Of a stretch of DNA of 64,000 bases, positions 43,064-51,479 are shown in pieces (position 1 is the stretch's first letter; every line of letters starts with the position of its first letter). The translations under genes and the position numbers were made by a program. This DNA is from Arthrobacter sp. 18067 (GTDB taxonomy: Bacteria > Actinomycetota > Actinomycetes > Actinomycetales > Micrococcaceae): NCBI RefSeq assembly GCF_902706295.1, contig NZ_CACSJJ010000013.1, positions 1-64,000 of the forward strand, in the 5' to 3' direction. The notes beneath the pieces were generated by a model. That model worked only from the letters and a program-made list of their open reading frames with translations, had not been told where the DNA came from and searched no databases.

Positions 43064-44430
43064 GAGACTGCAACCAGTTTGTCCGAGGCACGGACAGTGC
43101 GCATGGCCGCATCTGCTGCGCGCCGGCCGAAGACGAAACCAAACACGATGCCTCCCACATAACGGAGGTCCTGGGCCCCACCCGCGTCTGCTCCGGCGGC
43201 GAACAGCCCGGTGACAGGACGATTGTCGCGGTCCAGAACCTGGCTGTCACCGTTCACCCTCAGTCCGCCGAACGGGATGGTGATGCAGGGCTGGAATTCC
43301 ACGGCGCGGAACGGGCCCTTCTTGAGCGGGCTTGGACGCTTGGGAAGCGGTGCGTCCAGGCTGACTGATTCGCCATTGGATGCACGCTGGTAGTTCTCCA
43401 AGGTCTCCACGAGGCCCGCACGGTCAACACCCCAGCCGGCCACCACTTCCACCAGTTCCTCAAGAGTGGCAGTTTCGGCGGTGCGCGCTCCCAACTGGGA
43501 GGCCTCAGCATGCCGGTCGAGGGCCATGCCGCTGGGATACGGTACGGCAAGCGCCCGCGTCTGCTGAACTTCGTCATCCCATATCAGAACACCACGGCGT
43601 CCCGGTTCACGGACAACTGCCTGGTTGGAGACCTCATCGCCCAGAGACTCGTCGGTGAACCGCCGTCCCAGCCGGTTTACCATGACGCCGTAGGCGGAGA
43701 AGTACAAGGTCAGCCGCAAGAACACTTCCGGAGATACAGGCAAGGGGCTGGGCAACGTGTGCCCATAGAAACCTGAAAGGTGACGGCTGGCGGCACCTCC
43801 GGCGGCAGCTCCCAAGCGGAATCCGTCGCCCACCGAGTGGGGATTGCTTCGGACAGCAATATCATCGGCGCCATTGCCAATGAACTTCTGTTTCAGCTCA
43901 GGATCGCCCTGGAATCCGCCTGTGGCCAGGAGAACTGCCCCACTGAGGACGGCGATACGTTCCCCACCAAACTCAAACGAGGCACCGGCCACAGCACCGT
44001 CCTCAATGATGAGTTCAATATCGTTCACGCCCGTCAGGAGCCCGCCACCGGTGGCTTCAACTTTTGCCGACCATTTGGAAATCAGCTCTTTGATGTCGAT
44101 CTTGCGGGCACGGCCCCATTCCAGATGGTCCAGCCATTCATCGCTGACAGTTACACCGGCTTCACGGACATCCTGCACCGCTTGGTCGTAGCCTTCAACC
44201 ACCAACGGTCCAAGGACAGGATCCCCGTCCGGTTGGATGCTCCGAAGGACGTCAAGATTTGGGGCGGTCCAAAGAATCCCCGCCGACAGTGCGGCAGAAC
44301 CACCAGGTGCCCCGCCCTTCTCCAGGAGCAGCACCCGTCCCCCGAGGTCCACCGCACGGTTGGCGGCCGCCAATCCAGCCGCGCCCGCACCAACCACGAT
44401 CAGGTCGAAGGGTTTTGTAAGGTCGGTCAT
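43060..44430 (-). CDS. FAD-dependent oxidoreductase of the fumarate reductase/ketosteroid dehydrogenase type
   Basis: A 456-residue soluble flavoprotein. The FAD-binding motif is LIVVGAGAAGLAAANRAVDLGGRVLLLEKGGAPGG at residues 9-43, followed by SAALSAGILWTA. The C-terminal flavin-contact region is VTGLFAAGADAGGAQDLRYVGGIVFGFVFGRRAADAA. Family members catalyse alpha,beta-dehydrogenation or reduction of ring or dicarboxylate substrates. No signal peptide or haem motif is present, so it is cytosolic. It is the first gene of the six-gene operon divergent from the LacI gene at 44625. Confidence 0.88.
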   Translation of the reverse strand: MTDLTKPFDLIVVGAGAAGLAAANRAVDLGGRVLLLEKGGAPGGSAALSAGILWTAPNLDVLRSIQPDGDPVLGPLVVEGYDQAVQDVREAGVTVSDEWLDHLEWGRARKIDIKELISKWSAKVEATGGGLLTGVNDIELIIEDGAVAGASFEFGGERIAVLSGAVLLATGGFQGDPELKQKFIGNGADDIAVRSNPHSVGDGFRLGAAAGGAASRHLSGFYGHTLPSPLPVSPEVFLRLTLYFSAYGVMVNRLGRRFTDESLGDEVSNQAVVREPGRRGVLIWDDEVQQTRALAVPYPSGMALDRHAEASQLGARTAETATLEELVEVVAGWGVDRAGLVETLENYQRASNGESVSLDAPLPKRPSPLKKGPFRAVEFQPCITIPFGGLRVNGDSQVLDRDNRPVTGLFAAGADAGGAQDLRYVGGIVFGFVFGRRAADAAMRTVRASDKLVAVS

Positions 44431-44451
44431 TGCATCTCTCCTTTGAGTTTA

Positions 44452-44502
44452 ATGGATAACGTTTGCCACTGTATCCATAAAGGCATACATCGCAGTGGCA
44501 AA
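44452..44502. promoter_or_regulatory. LacI-type operator and inverted repeats
   Basis: TGGATAACGTTTGCCA at 44453-44468 is a typical LacI-family half-palindrome around a central CG (TGG-N2-AACGTT-N2-CCA). It overlaps two longer perfect inverted repeats: ATGGATA/TATCCAT (44452, 44472) and TTTGCCACTG/CAGTGGCAAA (44462, 44493). It lies 22 bases upstream of the flavoprotein start and in front of the divergent lacI-type gene, so the regulator probably controls both. Confidence 0.65.
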
Positions 44503-44624
44503 GGTTTACCATTACGCTAAGGGTGTACTGACGCACCTGTCAAGCACTTCGTGCCGCGACCAGGGAACCATCCCGGTGGCAGTTAGGCTTGGACGGTTGA
44601 ATCCACCGAAGGAGTCTGGGAAAC

Positions 44625-45665
44625 ATGGCCACATTGCGGGAAGTAGCCGAGCTTGCCGCCGTCTCCGTGGCTACAGCCTCGCGCGTGCTCAATGGCTCAG
44701 CCCATCCGGTGTCCCGGGACATTCGCGAGAGTGTCCAATCCGCCGCCCAGACGCTGGGCTACACACCAAGCGCCGCCGCCCAGGCCTTGAAGCAGCAGCG
44801 CAGCAAGATCATCGGCGTCATTGCCAGCGACATCCTGGATCCCTACTTCGCCGAGTTGACCCGGGGCATCGAAATAGAAGCTGCCAAGGCTGGATTCGTC
44901 ACCATCCTGGCCAATGCGAACAGGGACCCTGAACAAGAACGAACCAAGTTCCGCGTTCTCCGGGAGCATCAGGCCTCCGGGATTGTGTTCTGCGGCAGCG
45001 ACATCGAGGGTTCCCCTGGAACGGCTGAACTGGCGCGGGAGGTCAATCTTGCTGTCAGGGCTGGAACCAGGGTGGTGGCGCTGGCTCCACGCGGATTCGA
45101 TTCCACCAAAATCGTCATCGACAACCATGCCGCGTCCTACGAATTGACCCGCTATATGCTCTCACTGGGCCATCGGAGGATTGCATTTGTCGGCGGTATG
45201 CCGGGGCTGACAGCCGTGGAACAGCGCGTCATCGGATATCGCCGTGCGATGTTCGAAGCCCAAGCCCTTCCCATGGTGTTGGGGAACGCCGGCATGCGCC
45301 AGGAATCCGGGCGGGAGGCAGTGGCGCACCTCATCGCCGCGGGAGAACTGCCCGAAGCGATCGTATGCGCCAATGACGAGATCGCCGTGGGTGTTTTGGC
45401 CGGCCTGTGGACCTCCGGCTACCGCATTCCGGATGATGTTTCGGTGGCCGGCATCGGAGGTACCAGAGGCGGGGCGGTCTTCGGCCTCACCACCGTCACC
45501 CTTCCGCTTGTGGAACTCGGCGGGCTGGCCGCCGCCTACATCGCCGATGCCGGCCGATCGCCCAAAATCCCGGAAGCCCCGCAATTTGAGCTGCGGCCCG
45601 GCACCACAACCGCTGCGAAAGACACCAGCGGATCCAGCAGGAGCTACGGGCGCAGCACCCTCTAG
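44625..45665 (+). CDS. LacI-family transcriptional regulator
   Basis: A 346-residue LacI/GalR regulator. The helix-turn-helix is MATLREVAELAAVSVATASRVLNGSAHPVS, followed by the hinge and the periplasmic-binding-protein-like ligand domain (IIGVIASDILDPYFAELTRGIEIEA, VCANDEIAVGVLAGLWTSGYRIPDDVSVAGIGG). AAGGAG lies about 11 bases before ATG 44625. It is divergent from the six-gene catabolic operon, whose promoter region carries a LacI-type operator, so it probably senses that pathway's substrate. Confidence 0.93.
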   Translation: MATLREVAELAAVSVATASRVLNGSAHPVSRDIRESVQSAAQTLGYTPSAAAQALKQQRSKIIGVIASDILDPYFAELTRGIEIEAAKAGFVTILANANRDPEQERTKFRVLREHQASGIVFCGSDIEGSPGTAELAREVNLAVRAGTRVVALAPRGFDSTKIVIDNHAASYELTRYMLSLGHRRIAFVGGMPGLTAVEQRVIGYRRAMFEAQALPMVLGNAGMRQESGREAVAHLIAAGELPEAIVCANDEIAVGVLAGLWTSGYRIPDDVSVAGIGGTRGGAVFGLTTVTLPLVELGGLAAAYIADAGRSPKIPEAPQFELRPGTTTAAKDTSGSSRSYGRSTL

Positions 45666-45671
45666 GGCACG

Positions 45672-47807
45672 CTAGCCGAACAAGTCCCCCGTCAGCGGAG
45701 GCCGGGGATCGGAGCGCAGTTCCAGCCCGGCCGGCAGCCCGGTCACGGTCCCGGAAGAACCGGAGGCCTGCACCGTGATCCGCGAGCGCCCCAGCAACAC
45801 GTTGTCGGCCTTGAACGTGCCAAAGGAGTCAGGCAGGATCGGTGCCAGATGCAGCACGTTCCGTGTGAAGTCGGGATCGAACCGCAGCAGGATACGGGCG
45901 AGTTGGACGGGGGCCGCAGCTGCCCACGCTTGAGGGGAACACGCCGTCGGATACGGAACCGGCTCCGAAAAGTCTGAACGGTCAAAGCCGCAGAACAACT
46001 CTGGGAGCTGGCCGCCGAAGTGCTCGGCGGCGTCGAACAATCCGCTGGCAACCCGACTGGCCTCCTTGACGAAGCCGTACCGCATGAGTCCTGTGGCGGC
46101 GAGCGCGGTATCGTGCGGCCATACCGAGCCGTTGTGGTAGCTGACGGGGTTGTATGCGCCCATGTCGGAACCCAAAGTCCGGATGCCCCATCCCGTGAAC
46201 ATCTCGGGCGACATCAGCCGTTCCGCAACCAGCGGCGCCTTGTCCTCGTCCACGATGCCCACCCACAGGCAGTGGCCCATGTTGGACGTGCACGAGTCCA
46301 CGGGCTTCTTGTCCTTGTCCAGCGCGAGCGCGAAATACCCTTGGTCCGGGAGCCAGAAGGCGTCGTTGAAGGCGGCTTTCAGCGTTGCGGCACGGTCCGC
46401 GCAACGGCGTTCGACGGCGGTGTCACCCGCCGCCCGCGCCAGCAGTGACCTGCCCACATAGGCCGCATAGGCGTAGGCCTGGACCTCGCACAGCGCGATG
46501 GGGGTCTCCGCCATCCTGCCGTCGGCGAAGTTGATGCCGTCCCAGGAGTCCTTCCAGCCCTGGTTCACCAGTCCGTGCTGGTTGGGCCGTTGGTATTCAA
46601 TGAAGCCGTCGCCGTCGCGGTCCCCGTAGTTTTCCATCCATTCGATGGCACGGTCGGCGTGCGGGAGCAGGGAATCGATGATGTCCGCACCCAGTCCCCA
46701 TCTGCTGAGCTCGCCGAGCGTGGAGACGAACAGGGGTGTTGCGTCCGCGGTTCCGTAGTAGGCGGTCCCGCCCAGCGCGAGCCCTGCCGTGACACCGAGC
46801 CGCACCTCGTGGGGCATACGTCCGGGTTCTTCCTCGGAGTCAATGTCCACTTTGGTCCCTTGCAGTGCCGCCAATGTTTGCAGGGTTCCAGCCGCAAGGT
46901 TGGGATCCACCATCAGCGACATGTAGGAGGCCAGGAGCGAGTCGCGCCCGAACAGGGCCATGAACCACGGAGCACCGGCGGCCACCGCGGCACGTCCAGG
47001 ATGCGCGGGGTCGAAAATCCTCAGCGAGCCCAGATCGCGCTGGCTGCGTTCCAGGACCTCCTCGACGTTGGTATCACTCACCGCGATCCGGGGTACGTGT
47101 TCTTCCCAGGCTGCGTGACGGCGGACGCCGGGGGTGTGGTGGAGCGGGGTGGTCTCGGTGAAGGGATCATTGGGTCCCTCTCCGTTGACCAGTGGGAGGG
47201 CGATGATGCTGGTGGTCCATTGGCTGCGGGCGGGGATGGTGACGTGAAACTGTAGTCCTTCATCGGAGACCTTGGCACCGGAAGCCCGGAAGGCCACTCC
47301 CCTGCGTTGACCGTTGGAGTGGAGGGACTCGATGAGCAGTTCCTTCTTATGTGCCTTCCTCACGGGAATTCCCGCTTTATTGGCGCGTCCGCCTTTGACG
47401 TCGAACAGGTCGGCGAGGTCGGCGTCGATCAGCAGGTCAATCCCGCAGGGCGCGTCTTGTCCCGAGTAATTCCTGATCGTGATGTCGTCCCGCAGCCCGG
47501 CACCCACGTGCCGTTGATGCTGGACTACCAAAGGACTGTCGAACCTCCCATCAGCCGAGCACGCCCGGCCCACGTACTCTGCCTGGAAAGCGGTGGGATT
47601 CCGCGCCACCAACGGCTCCCTCAGCGCCCCGTTGACCCGCAGGATCCAGCGCGAGACGATCCTCGTGTCCTGGTAGTAGGCACCTTGGGATCCCCCGCCG
47701 TGGATGTCACCTGAGTGCGAGGAGATACAAAAGGATGAACCCTCGACGACGGTGACGGCACCCAGCTCTGACGCCCCGGCTTCGGTGTCTTCGTTCCAAG
47801 CGGTCAT
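45672..47807 (-). CDS. Glycogen-debranching-type (amylo-alpha-1,6-glucosidase-like) enzyme
   Basis: A 711-residue protein. The N-terminal beta-sandwich has VVEGSSFCISSHSGDIHGGGSQGAYYQDTRIVSRWILRVNG (glycogen debranching N-terminal domain). The (alpha/alpha)6 catalytic domain includes APWFMALFGRDSLLASYM, FIEYQRPNQHGLVNQGWKDSWDG and NPVSYHNGSVWPHDTALAATGLMRYG. Such proteins act on alpha-glucosidic or related linkages in the cytosol. ATG 47807 follows GAAGAAGG; GTG 47831 is possible. It follows a GT4 glycosyltransferase gene on the same strand, a pairing that suggests turnover of one glucan or glycoside. Confidence 0.85.
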   Translation of the reverse strand: MTAWNEDTEAGASELGAVTVVEGSSFCISSHSGDIHGGGSQGAYYQDTRIVSRWILRVNGALREPLVARNPTAFQAEYVGRACSADGRFDSPLVVQHQRHVGAGLRDDITIRNYSGQDAPCGIDLLIDADLADLFDVKGGRANKAGIPVRKAHKKELLIESLHSNGQRRGVAFRASGAKVSDEGLQFHVTIPARSQWTTSIIALPLVNGEGPNDPFTETTPLHHTPGVRRHAAWEEHVPRIAVSDTNVEEVLERSQRDLGSLRIFDPAHPGRAAVAAGAPWFMALFGRDSLLASYMSLMVDPNLAAGTLQTLAALQGTKVDIDSEEEPGRMPHEVRLGVTAGLALGGTAYYGTADATPLFVSTLGELSRWGLGADIIDSLLPHADRAIEWMENYGDRDGDGFIEYQRPNQHGLVNQGWKDSWDGINFADGRMAETPIALCEVQAYAYAAYVGRSLLARAAGDTAVERRCADRAATLKAAFNDAFWLPDQGYFALALDKDKKPVDSCTSNMGHCLWVGIVDEDKAPLVAERLMSPEMFTGWGIRTLGSDMGAYNPVSYHNGSVWPHDTALAATGLMRYGFVKEASRVASGLFDAAEHFGGQLPELFCGFDRSDFSEPVPYPTACSPQAWAAAAPVQLARILLRFDPDFTRNVLHLAPILPDSFGTFKADNVLLGRSRITVQASGSSGTVTGLPAGLELRSDPRPPLTGDLFG

Positions 47808-47847
47808 GGCAAACGAAACCTTCTTCCGCACAGGTCCTGGTTGTCGA

Positions 47848-48930
47848 TCATCGGTTGATGGGGGCTTGCCTCTGATTGTCTTGCAAGTTGTGCTCGACCG
47901 GTAGGCCCTTGTCCTTGAATTGCCCGATCAGCCGGGCGTACACATCCAGGTGGTCCGCAGCCATGCGTTCTGAGCTGAAGGACTCTTCCACTGATCGCCG
48001 GCAGGCGTCGCGGCTTAGAGACGGGACCTGCTCAAGGCAGGCCGCCAACTCACGGGTAGACCCCACGAAACCGGTGATCCCGTGCCTCACGATCTCCGGA
48101 GCGGCCCCCATCGCAGTTGCCAGGACAGGGGTTCCCGTGGCGAGTGCCTCGATCATCACCAGCCCAAAGGGTTCGTGCCATTGGATGGGATTCAGGAGTG
48201 CAATGGCATCACCCATCAACTCGTATTTGTCGGGATCCGAAAGCTCGCCCAGGAACTCCTCACCCGAGCCCAACGCTGGTTGCACCACCTCACGGAAGTA
48301 GCTTTGCTCATCCGGCGCGTGCATCTTTGCCGCAATCCGCAGGGGGACGCCTGCTTCGCGGGCAACGGCCACAGCTTCCATGAGTCCCTTGTCCGGACAC
48401 ATGCGCCCAACAAAGCACGCATATCCCCCGGCCCCTTGCCCGACGCTCACTGCGGAGAGGTCAATCCCATGGTGGATGACGGCCGCAACCGGCAAAGCAG
48501 AAACCCGGCTGCACTGATCGTGGGAGATGGCGATGATGGCCGAGTCTTGCGCCATGTCCCGGTACAGGGTTGCCGCCCGTGGTGAGAGCTGCCCATGGAT
48601 GGTGGTCACAACGGGCACGTCCACAGGACGGTGGGAGTAAAGGGGGCCGGCCAACGTGTGATCGTGAATGATGTCCACGTTCTGGAGCCCTGCGTACGCC
48701 TTGATGACATGGGCCAGCTCGCTCAGTGTGAGGCCTACTTCCTCGGGCTCGCTCGGCCCGAAGCCCGCAACCTGGGGAACAGGGCAGGTGCTGTCGGATG
48801 CCGTTGCCAGCAGGACTTCATGTCCGGCATCCACCAATGCCCGCGCCAAGGCGTCCACAACACGTTCTGTTCCGCCGTACTTTTCGGGCGGCACGGTAAA
48901 CCAAGGGCCAACAATGAGTCCGATGCGCAT
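47848..48930 (-). CDS. Glycosyltransferase family 4 protein
   Basis: A 360-residue GT-B fold transferase of family GT4. The N-terminal acceptor domain opens MRIGLIVGPWFTVPPEKYGGTERVVDALARALVDAGHEV. The nucleotide-sugar site is GYACFVGRMCPDKGLMEAVAVAREAGVPL and the family EX7E motif is in HEPFGLVMIEALATGTPVLAT. ATG 48930 has GGAGG 7 bases upstream; the frame is open to 48963. It lies 40 bases upstream of the debranching-type gene. Donor and acceptor are unknown. Confidence 0.88.
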   Translation of the reverse strand: MRIGLIVGPWFTVPPEKYGGTERVVDALARALVDAGHEVLLATASDSTCPVPQVAGFGPSEPEEVGLTLSELAHVIKAYAGLQNVDIIHDHTLAGPLYSHRPVDVPVVTTIHGQLSPRAATLYRDMAQDSAIIAISHDQCSRVSALPVAAVIHHGIDLSAVSVGQGAGGYACFVGRMCPDKGLMEAVAVAREAGVPLRIAAKMHAPDEQSYFREVVQPALGSGEEFLGELSDPDKYELMGDAIALLNPIQWHEPFGLVMIEALATGTPVLATAMGAAPEIVRHGITGFVGSTRELAACLEQVPSLSRDACRRSVEESFSSERMAADHLDVYARLIGQFKDKGLPVEHNLQDNQRQAPINR

Positions 48931-49078
48931 GCTGGAGCCTCCGCGCAAAACCCCCCAGTCCAAGGGCTGGCTTCATAACCCTTCTCAAGGGTATTGGGCT
49001 TCCCTTGGCACGGCAACGGGTGAGCAAAATAACAGCCGTCCAAGGAATGCCCTGCCGGCCCACAGGGTTGCCAACAGC

Positions 49079-49777
49079 ATGAAGATTGAGATCTGGTCAG
49101 ACGTCGCGTGCCCGTGGTGCTACATCGGCAAGCGCCGCTTCGAGACCGCCCTGGCACAGTTCCCGCACCGCGATTCCGTTGATATCGAGTGGAAGAGCTA
49201 TCAGCTGGATCCCTCCATCCCCGAGCACTACGACGGTACGGAGCTGGACTACCTGAGCAACCGCAAGGGCATGGCACCGGCGCAGGTCAAGCAGATGTTC
49301 GCCCACGTCACCGAGACTGCCAAGGGTGAAGGCCTGGACTACCGCTTCGACAAGGTGGTGGTGGCCAACAGCTTCACCGCCCACCGCCTCATCCACCTTG
49401 CTGCTTCCCACGGAAGCCAGGACCAAGCCAAAGAGCAGCTGCTCAGCGACCACTTTGAGCATGGCAAGGACATCGGCAACCAGGAGTACCTCACGGAACT
49501 CGGCGCTTCCCTCGGGCTGCCCGCCAACGAAGTAGCAGAACTCTTCACCTCGGACAAATACACGGATGAGGTGAACCAGGACATCAACGAGGCCCGCGCC
49601 ATTGGCGTCACCGGTGTCCCGTTCTTTGTCATCGACCGCAAGTACGGCATCTCCGGCGCCCAACCCGCGGACCTCTTCAGCCAAGCCCTGAACCAGGCCT
49701 GGCAGGAAGCCAACCCGTTGATTCCGGTGGGCGCATCCGACGCCGAGGCCTGCGGCCCTGACGGCTGCGCAATCTAG
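49079..49777 (+). CDS. DsbA-family oxidoreductase (FrnE-like)
   Basis: A 232-residue thioredoxin-fold protein of the DsbA/FrnE group. The redox motif CPWC lies at residues 11-14 (IWSDVACPWCYIGKRRFETAL), and the cis-proline loop ARAIGVTGVPFFVIDRKYGISGAQP is near 180. There is no signal peptide, so it acts in the cytosol, as FrnE-type disulfide isomerases do. The C-terminus holds another cysteine pair (ACGPDGC). The long upstream frame is not part of the gene. It is convergent with the arabinofuranosidase gene. Confidence 0.92.
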   Translation: MKIEIWSDVACPWCYIGKRRFETALAQFPHRDSVDIEWKSYQLDPSIPEHYDGTELDYLSNRKGMAPAQVKQMFAHVTETAKGEGLDYRFDKVVVANSFTAHRLIHLAASHGSQDQAKEQLLSDHFEHGKDIGNQEYLTELGASLGLPANEVAELFTSDKYTDEVNQDINEARAIGVTGVPFFVIDRKYGISGAQPADLFSQALNQAWQEANPLIPVGASDAEACGPDGCAI

Positions 49778-49800
49778 CCAGCCAACCGCCGTCGTACTTA

Positions 49801-49868
49801 ACCCAAGTAGGTCGCAGATCAAGCCGTTCTGAGCGCTCAAAACGGCCTGATCTGCGACTCAGTTGGGT
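49801..49868. repeat. Palindromic element with constant arms, copy 3
   Basis: Outer arms ACCCAAGTAGGTCGCAG and CTGCGACTCAGTTGGGT are identical to copy 2 at 14770. The private inner stem is ATCAAGCCGTT paired with AACGGCCTGAT, with one mismatch, around a 12-base loop. It fills most of the gap between the convergent frnE-like and abf genes, where it may act as a bidirectional terminator. Confidence 0.9.
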
Positions 49869-49874
49869 ACGAGG

Positions 49875-51413
49875 CTAGGCCTTCACCACGTCAAGCTCGA
49901 CGACGGCCCAAGACAAGGCGGGCAGCGTCAGGCGCAGCTCCGAGCCAGTCGCCTTAACACCCTCCAGCGGAGTGAGGCCCACACGGCCCGTCTGCTCCTG
50001 GGTGTTGATGGTGAAGCGGTCGCCGCCCTCGGGAATCTCCAGGACTTCGGCGCGGAGCACCTGGCGGGCATCGAAGCCGCGCAGGGCAACCTCGACGTCG
50101 GCGGCTTCTTCCAGCCCACGGTTGGCGAAGAACAGGGCCACCCGCCCCGTCTCCTCATTCCACGTAGCGCTGACGTCCACCAGGTCCGTGTCGCCAAACC
50201 GCGCATTCGAGTATTTGTCCGAGTCCACCGAGAGCCGCAGGATCTGGCCCTTGGCGAGCTCTGCCATGCGTGCGAACGGGTGGAAAATGGTCTGCTTCCA
50301 CGCCGGCCCGTTCTCTTCCGAGAGGATCGGTGCGATCACGTTGACCAGCTGGGCCTGGTTGGCGATCTTCACGCGATCGCCGTGGCGGAGCAGCGAATTG
50401 AGCAGGGTACCGACCACCACGGCGTCGGTGACGTTGTACTTGTCCTCGATCACGCGCGGGTGCTCGCGCCAGCCGGCCTTGATCACGTTGTGCGGCTGGT
50501 CCTCGGTGTCCAGGCCTCGCTGGTACCAAACGTTCCACTCGTCGAAGGACAGGTTGATGTGCTTCTTGTGCTTGCCCTTGGCGCGCACGGCATCCGCGGT
50601 GGCGATCACTGACTCGATGAAGTAGTCGGTGTCGACGGCGGAGGCCAGGAAGCTGCCCACGTCACCTTCGTGTTCCTGGTAGTAGGCGTGGAGGGATACG
50701 TAATCCACCTCGTCATAGGTGTGTGTGAGGACAGTCTGCTCCCAGGCACCGAACGTCGGCATCCCGGAGTTGGAGCTGCCGCAGGCCACCAACTCAAGCG
50801 AGGGATCCACGAAGCGCATGGCCTTGGCGGCTTCCTGCGCCAGGCGGCCGTACTCGTCAGCGGTCTTATGGCCGATCTGCCACGGCCCGTCCATCTCGTT
50901 GCCCAGGCACCACAGTTTGATGTTGAACGGGTCCTTGTGCCCGTTCTTGGCGCGGAGGTCGGACCAGTAGCTGCCGCCGGGATGGTTGGCGTACTCCACG
51001 ATCTCGCGGGCCGCCTCCACTCCCCTGGTGCCCAGGTTGATGGCTTCCATGATTTCCGTGCCGGCCTGCTTGGACCAGTCCACGAACTCGTGCAGGCCGA
51101 AGGCGTTGGTCTCCACCGTGTGCCAGGCACCGTCCAGCCGGCGGGGCCGGTTTTCGCGCGGGCCAATGCCGTCTTCCCAGTTGTAGCCCGAGACGAAGTT
51201 GCCTCCGGGATAGCGGATGACGGTGGCGCCGAGTTCCTTGACGAGCTTCAAGACGTCCTGGCGGAAGCCATTTTCGTCGGCCTCCGGGTGCCCGGGTTCG
51301 TAAATGCCGGTGTAGACGCAGCGGCCCATGTGCTCCACGAAGGAGCCGAAGAGCCGGCGGGGTACCTCGCCTATGGTGAAGTCGCGGTCGAGGGTGATGC
51401 GTGCGCGGGACAT
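49875..51413 (-). CDS. Alpha-L-arabinofuranosidase, GH51
   Basis: A 512-residue retaining glycosidase that releases terminal arabinofuranose from arabinan or arabinoxylan oligosaccharides. GH51 landmarks are GSFVEHMGRCVYTGIYEPGHP, RYPGGNFVSGYNWEDGIGP, the acid/base Glu173 in LWCLGNEMDGPWQ and the nucleophile Glu292 in FDEWNVWYQ. There is no signal peptide, so it acts on imported oligosaccharides. ATG 51413 follows AAGGAG. It is the last gene of a LacI-controlled ABC importer operon, which matches the role. Confidence 0.95.
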   Translation of the reverse strand: MSRARITLDRDFTIGEVPRRLFGSFVEHMGRCVYTGIYEPGHPEADENGFRQDVLKLVKELGATVIRYPGGNFVSGYNWEDGIGPRENRPRRLDGAWHTVETNAFGLHEFVDWSKQAGTEIMEAINLGTRGVEAAREIVEYANHPGGSYWSDLRAKNGHKDPFNIKLWCLGNEMDGPWQIGHKTADEYGRLAQEAAKAMRFVDPSLELVACGSSNSGMPTFGAWEQTVLTHTYDEVDYVSLHAYYQEHEGDVGSFLASAVDTDYFIESVIATADAVRAKGKHKKHINLSFDEWNVWYQRGLDTEDQPHNVIKAGWREHPRVIEDKYNVTDAVVVGTLLNSLLRHGDRVKIANQAQLVNVIAPILSEENGPAWKQTIFHPFARMAELAKGQILRLSVDSDKYSNARFGDTDLVDVSATWNEETGRVALFFANRGLEEAADVEVALRGFDARQVLRAEVLEIPEGGDRFTINTQEQTGRVGLTPLEGVKATGSELRLTLPALSWAVVELDVVKA

Positions 51414-51479
51414 GTATCTCCTTGGTTGTGATCTGAAACTGTTGTGTTCTGAAACTTTGGTTGGCTATAAACGTGCCGG

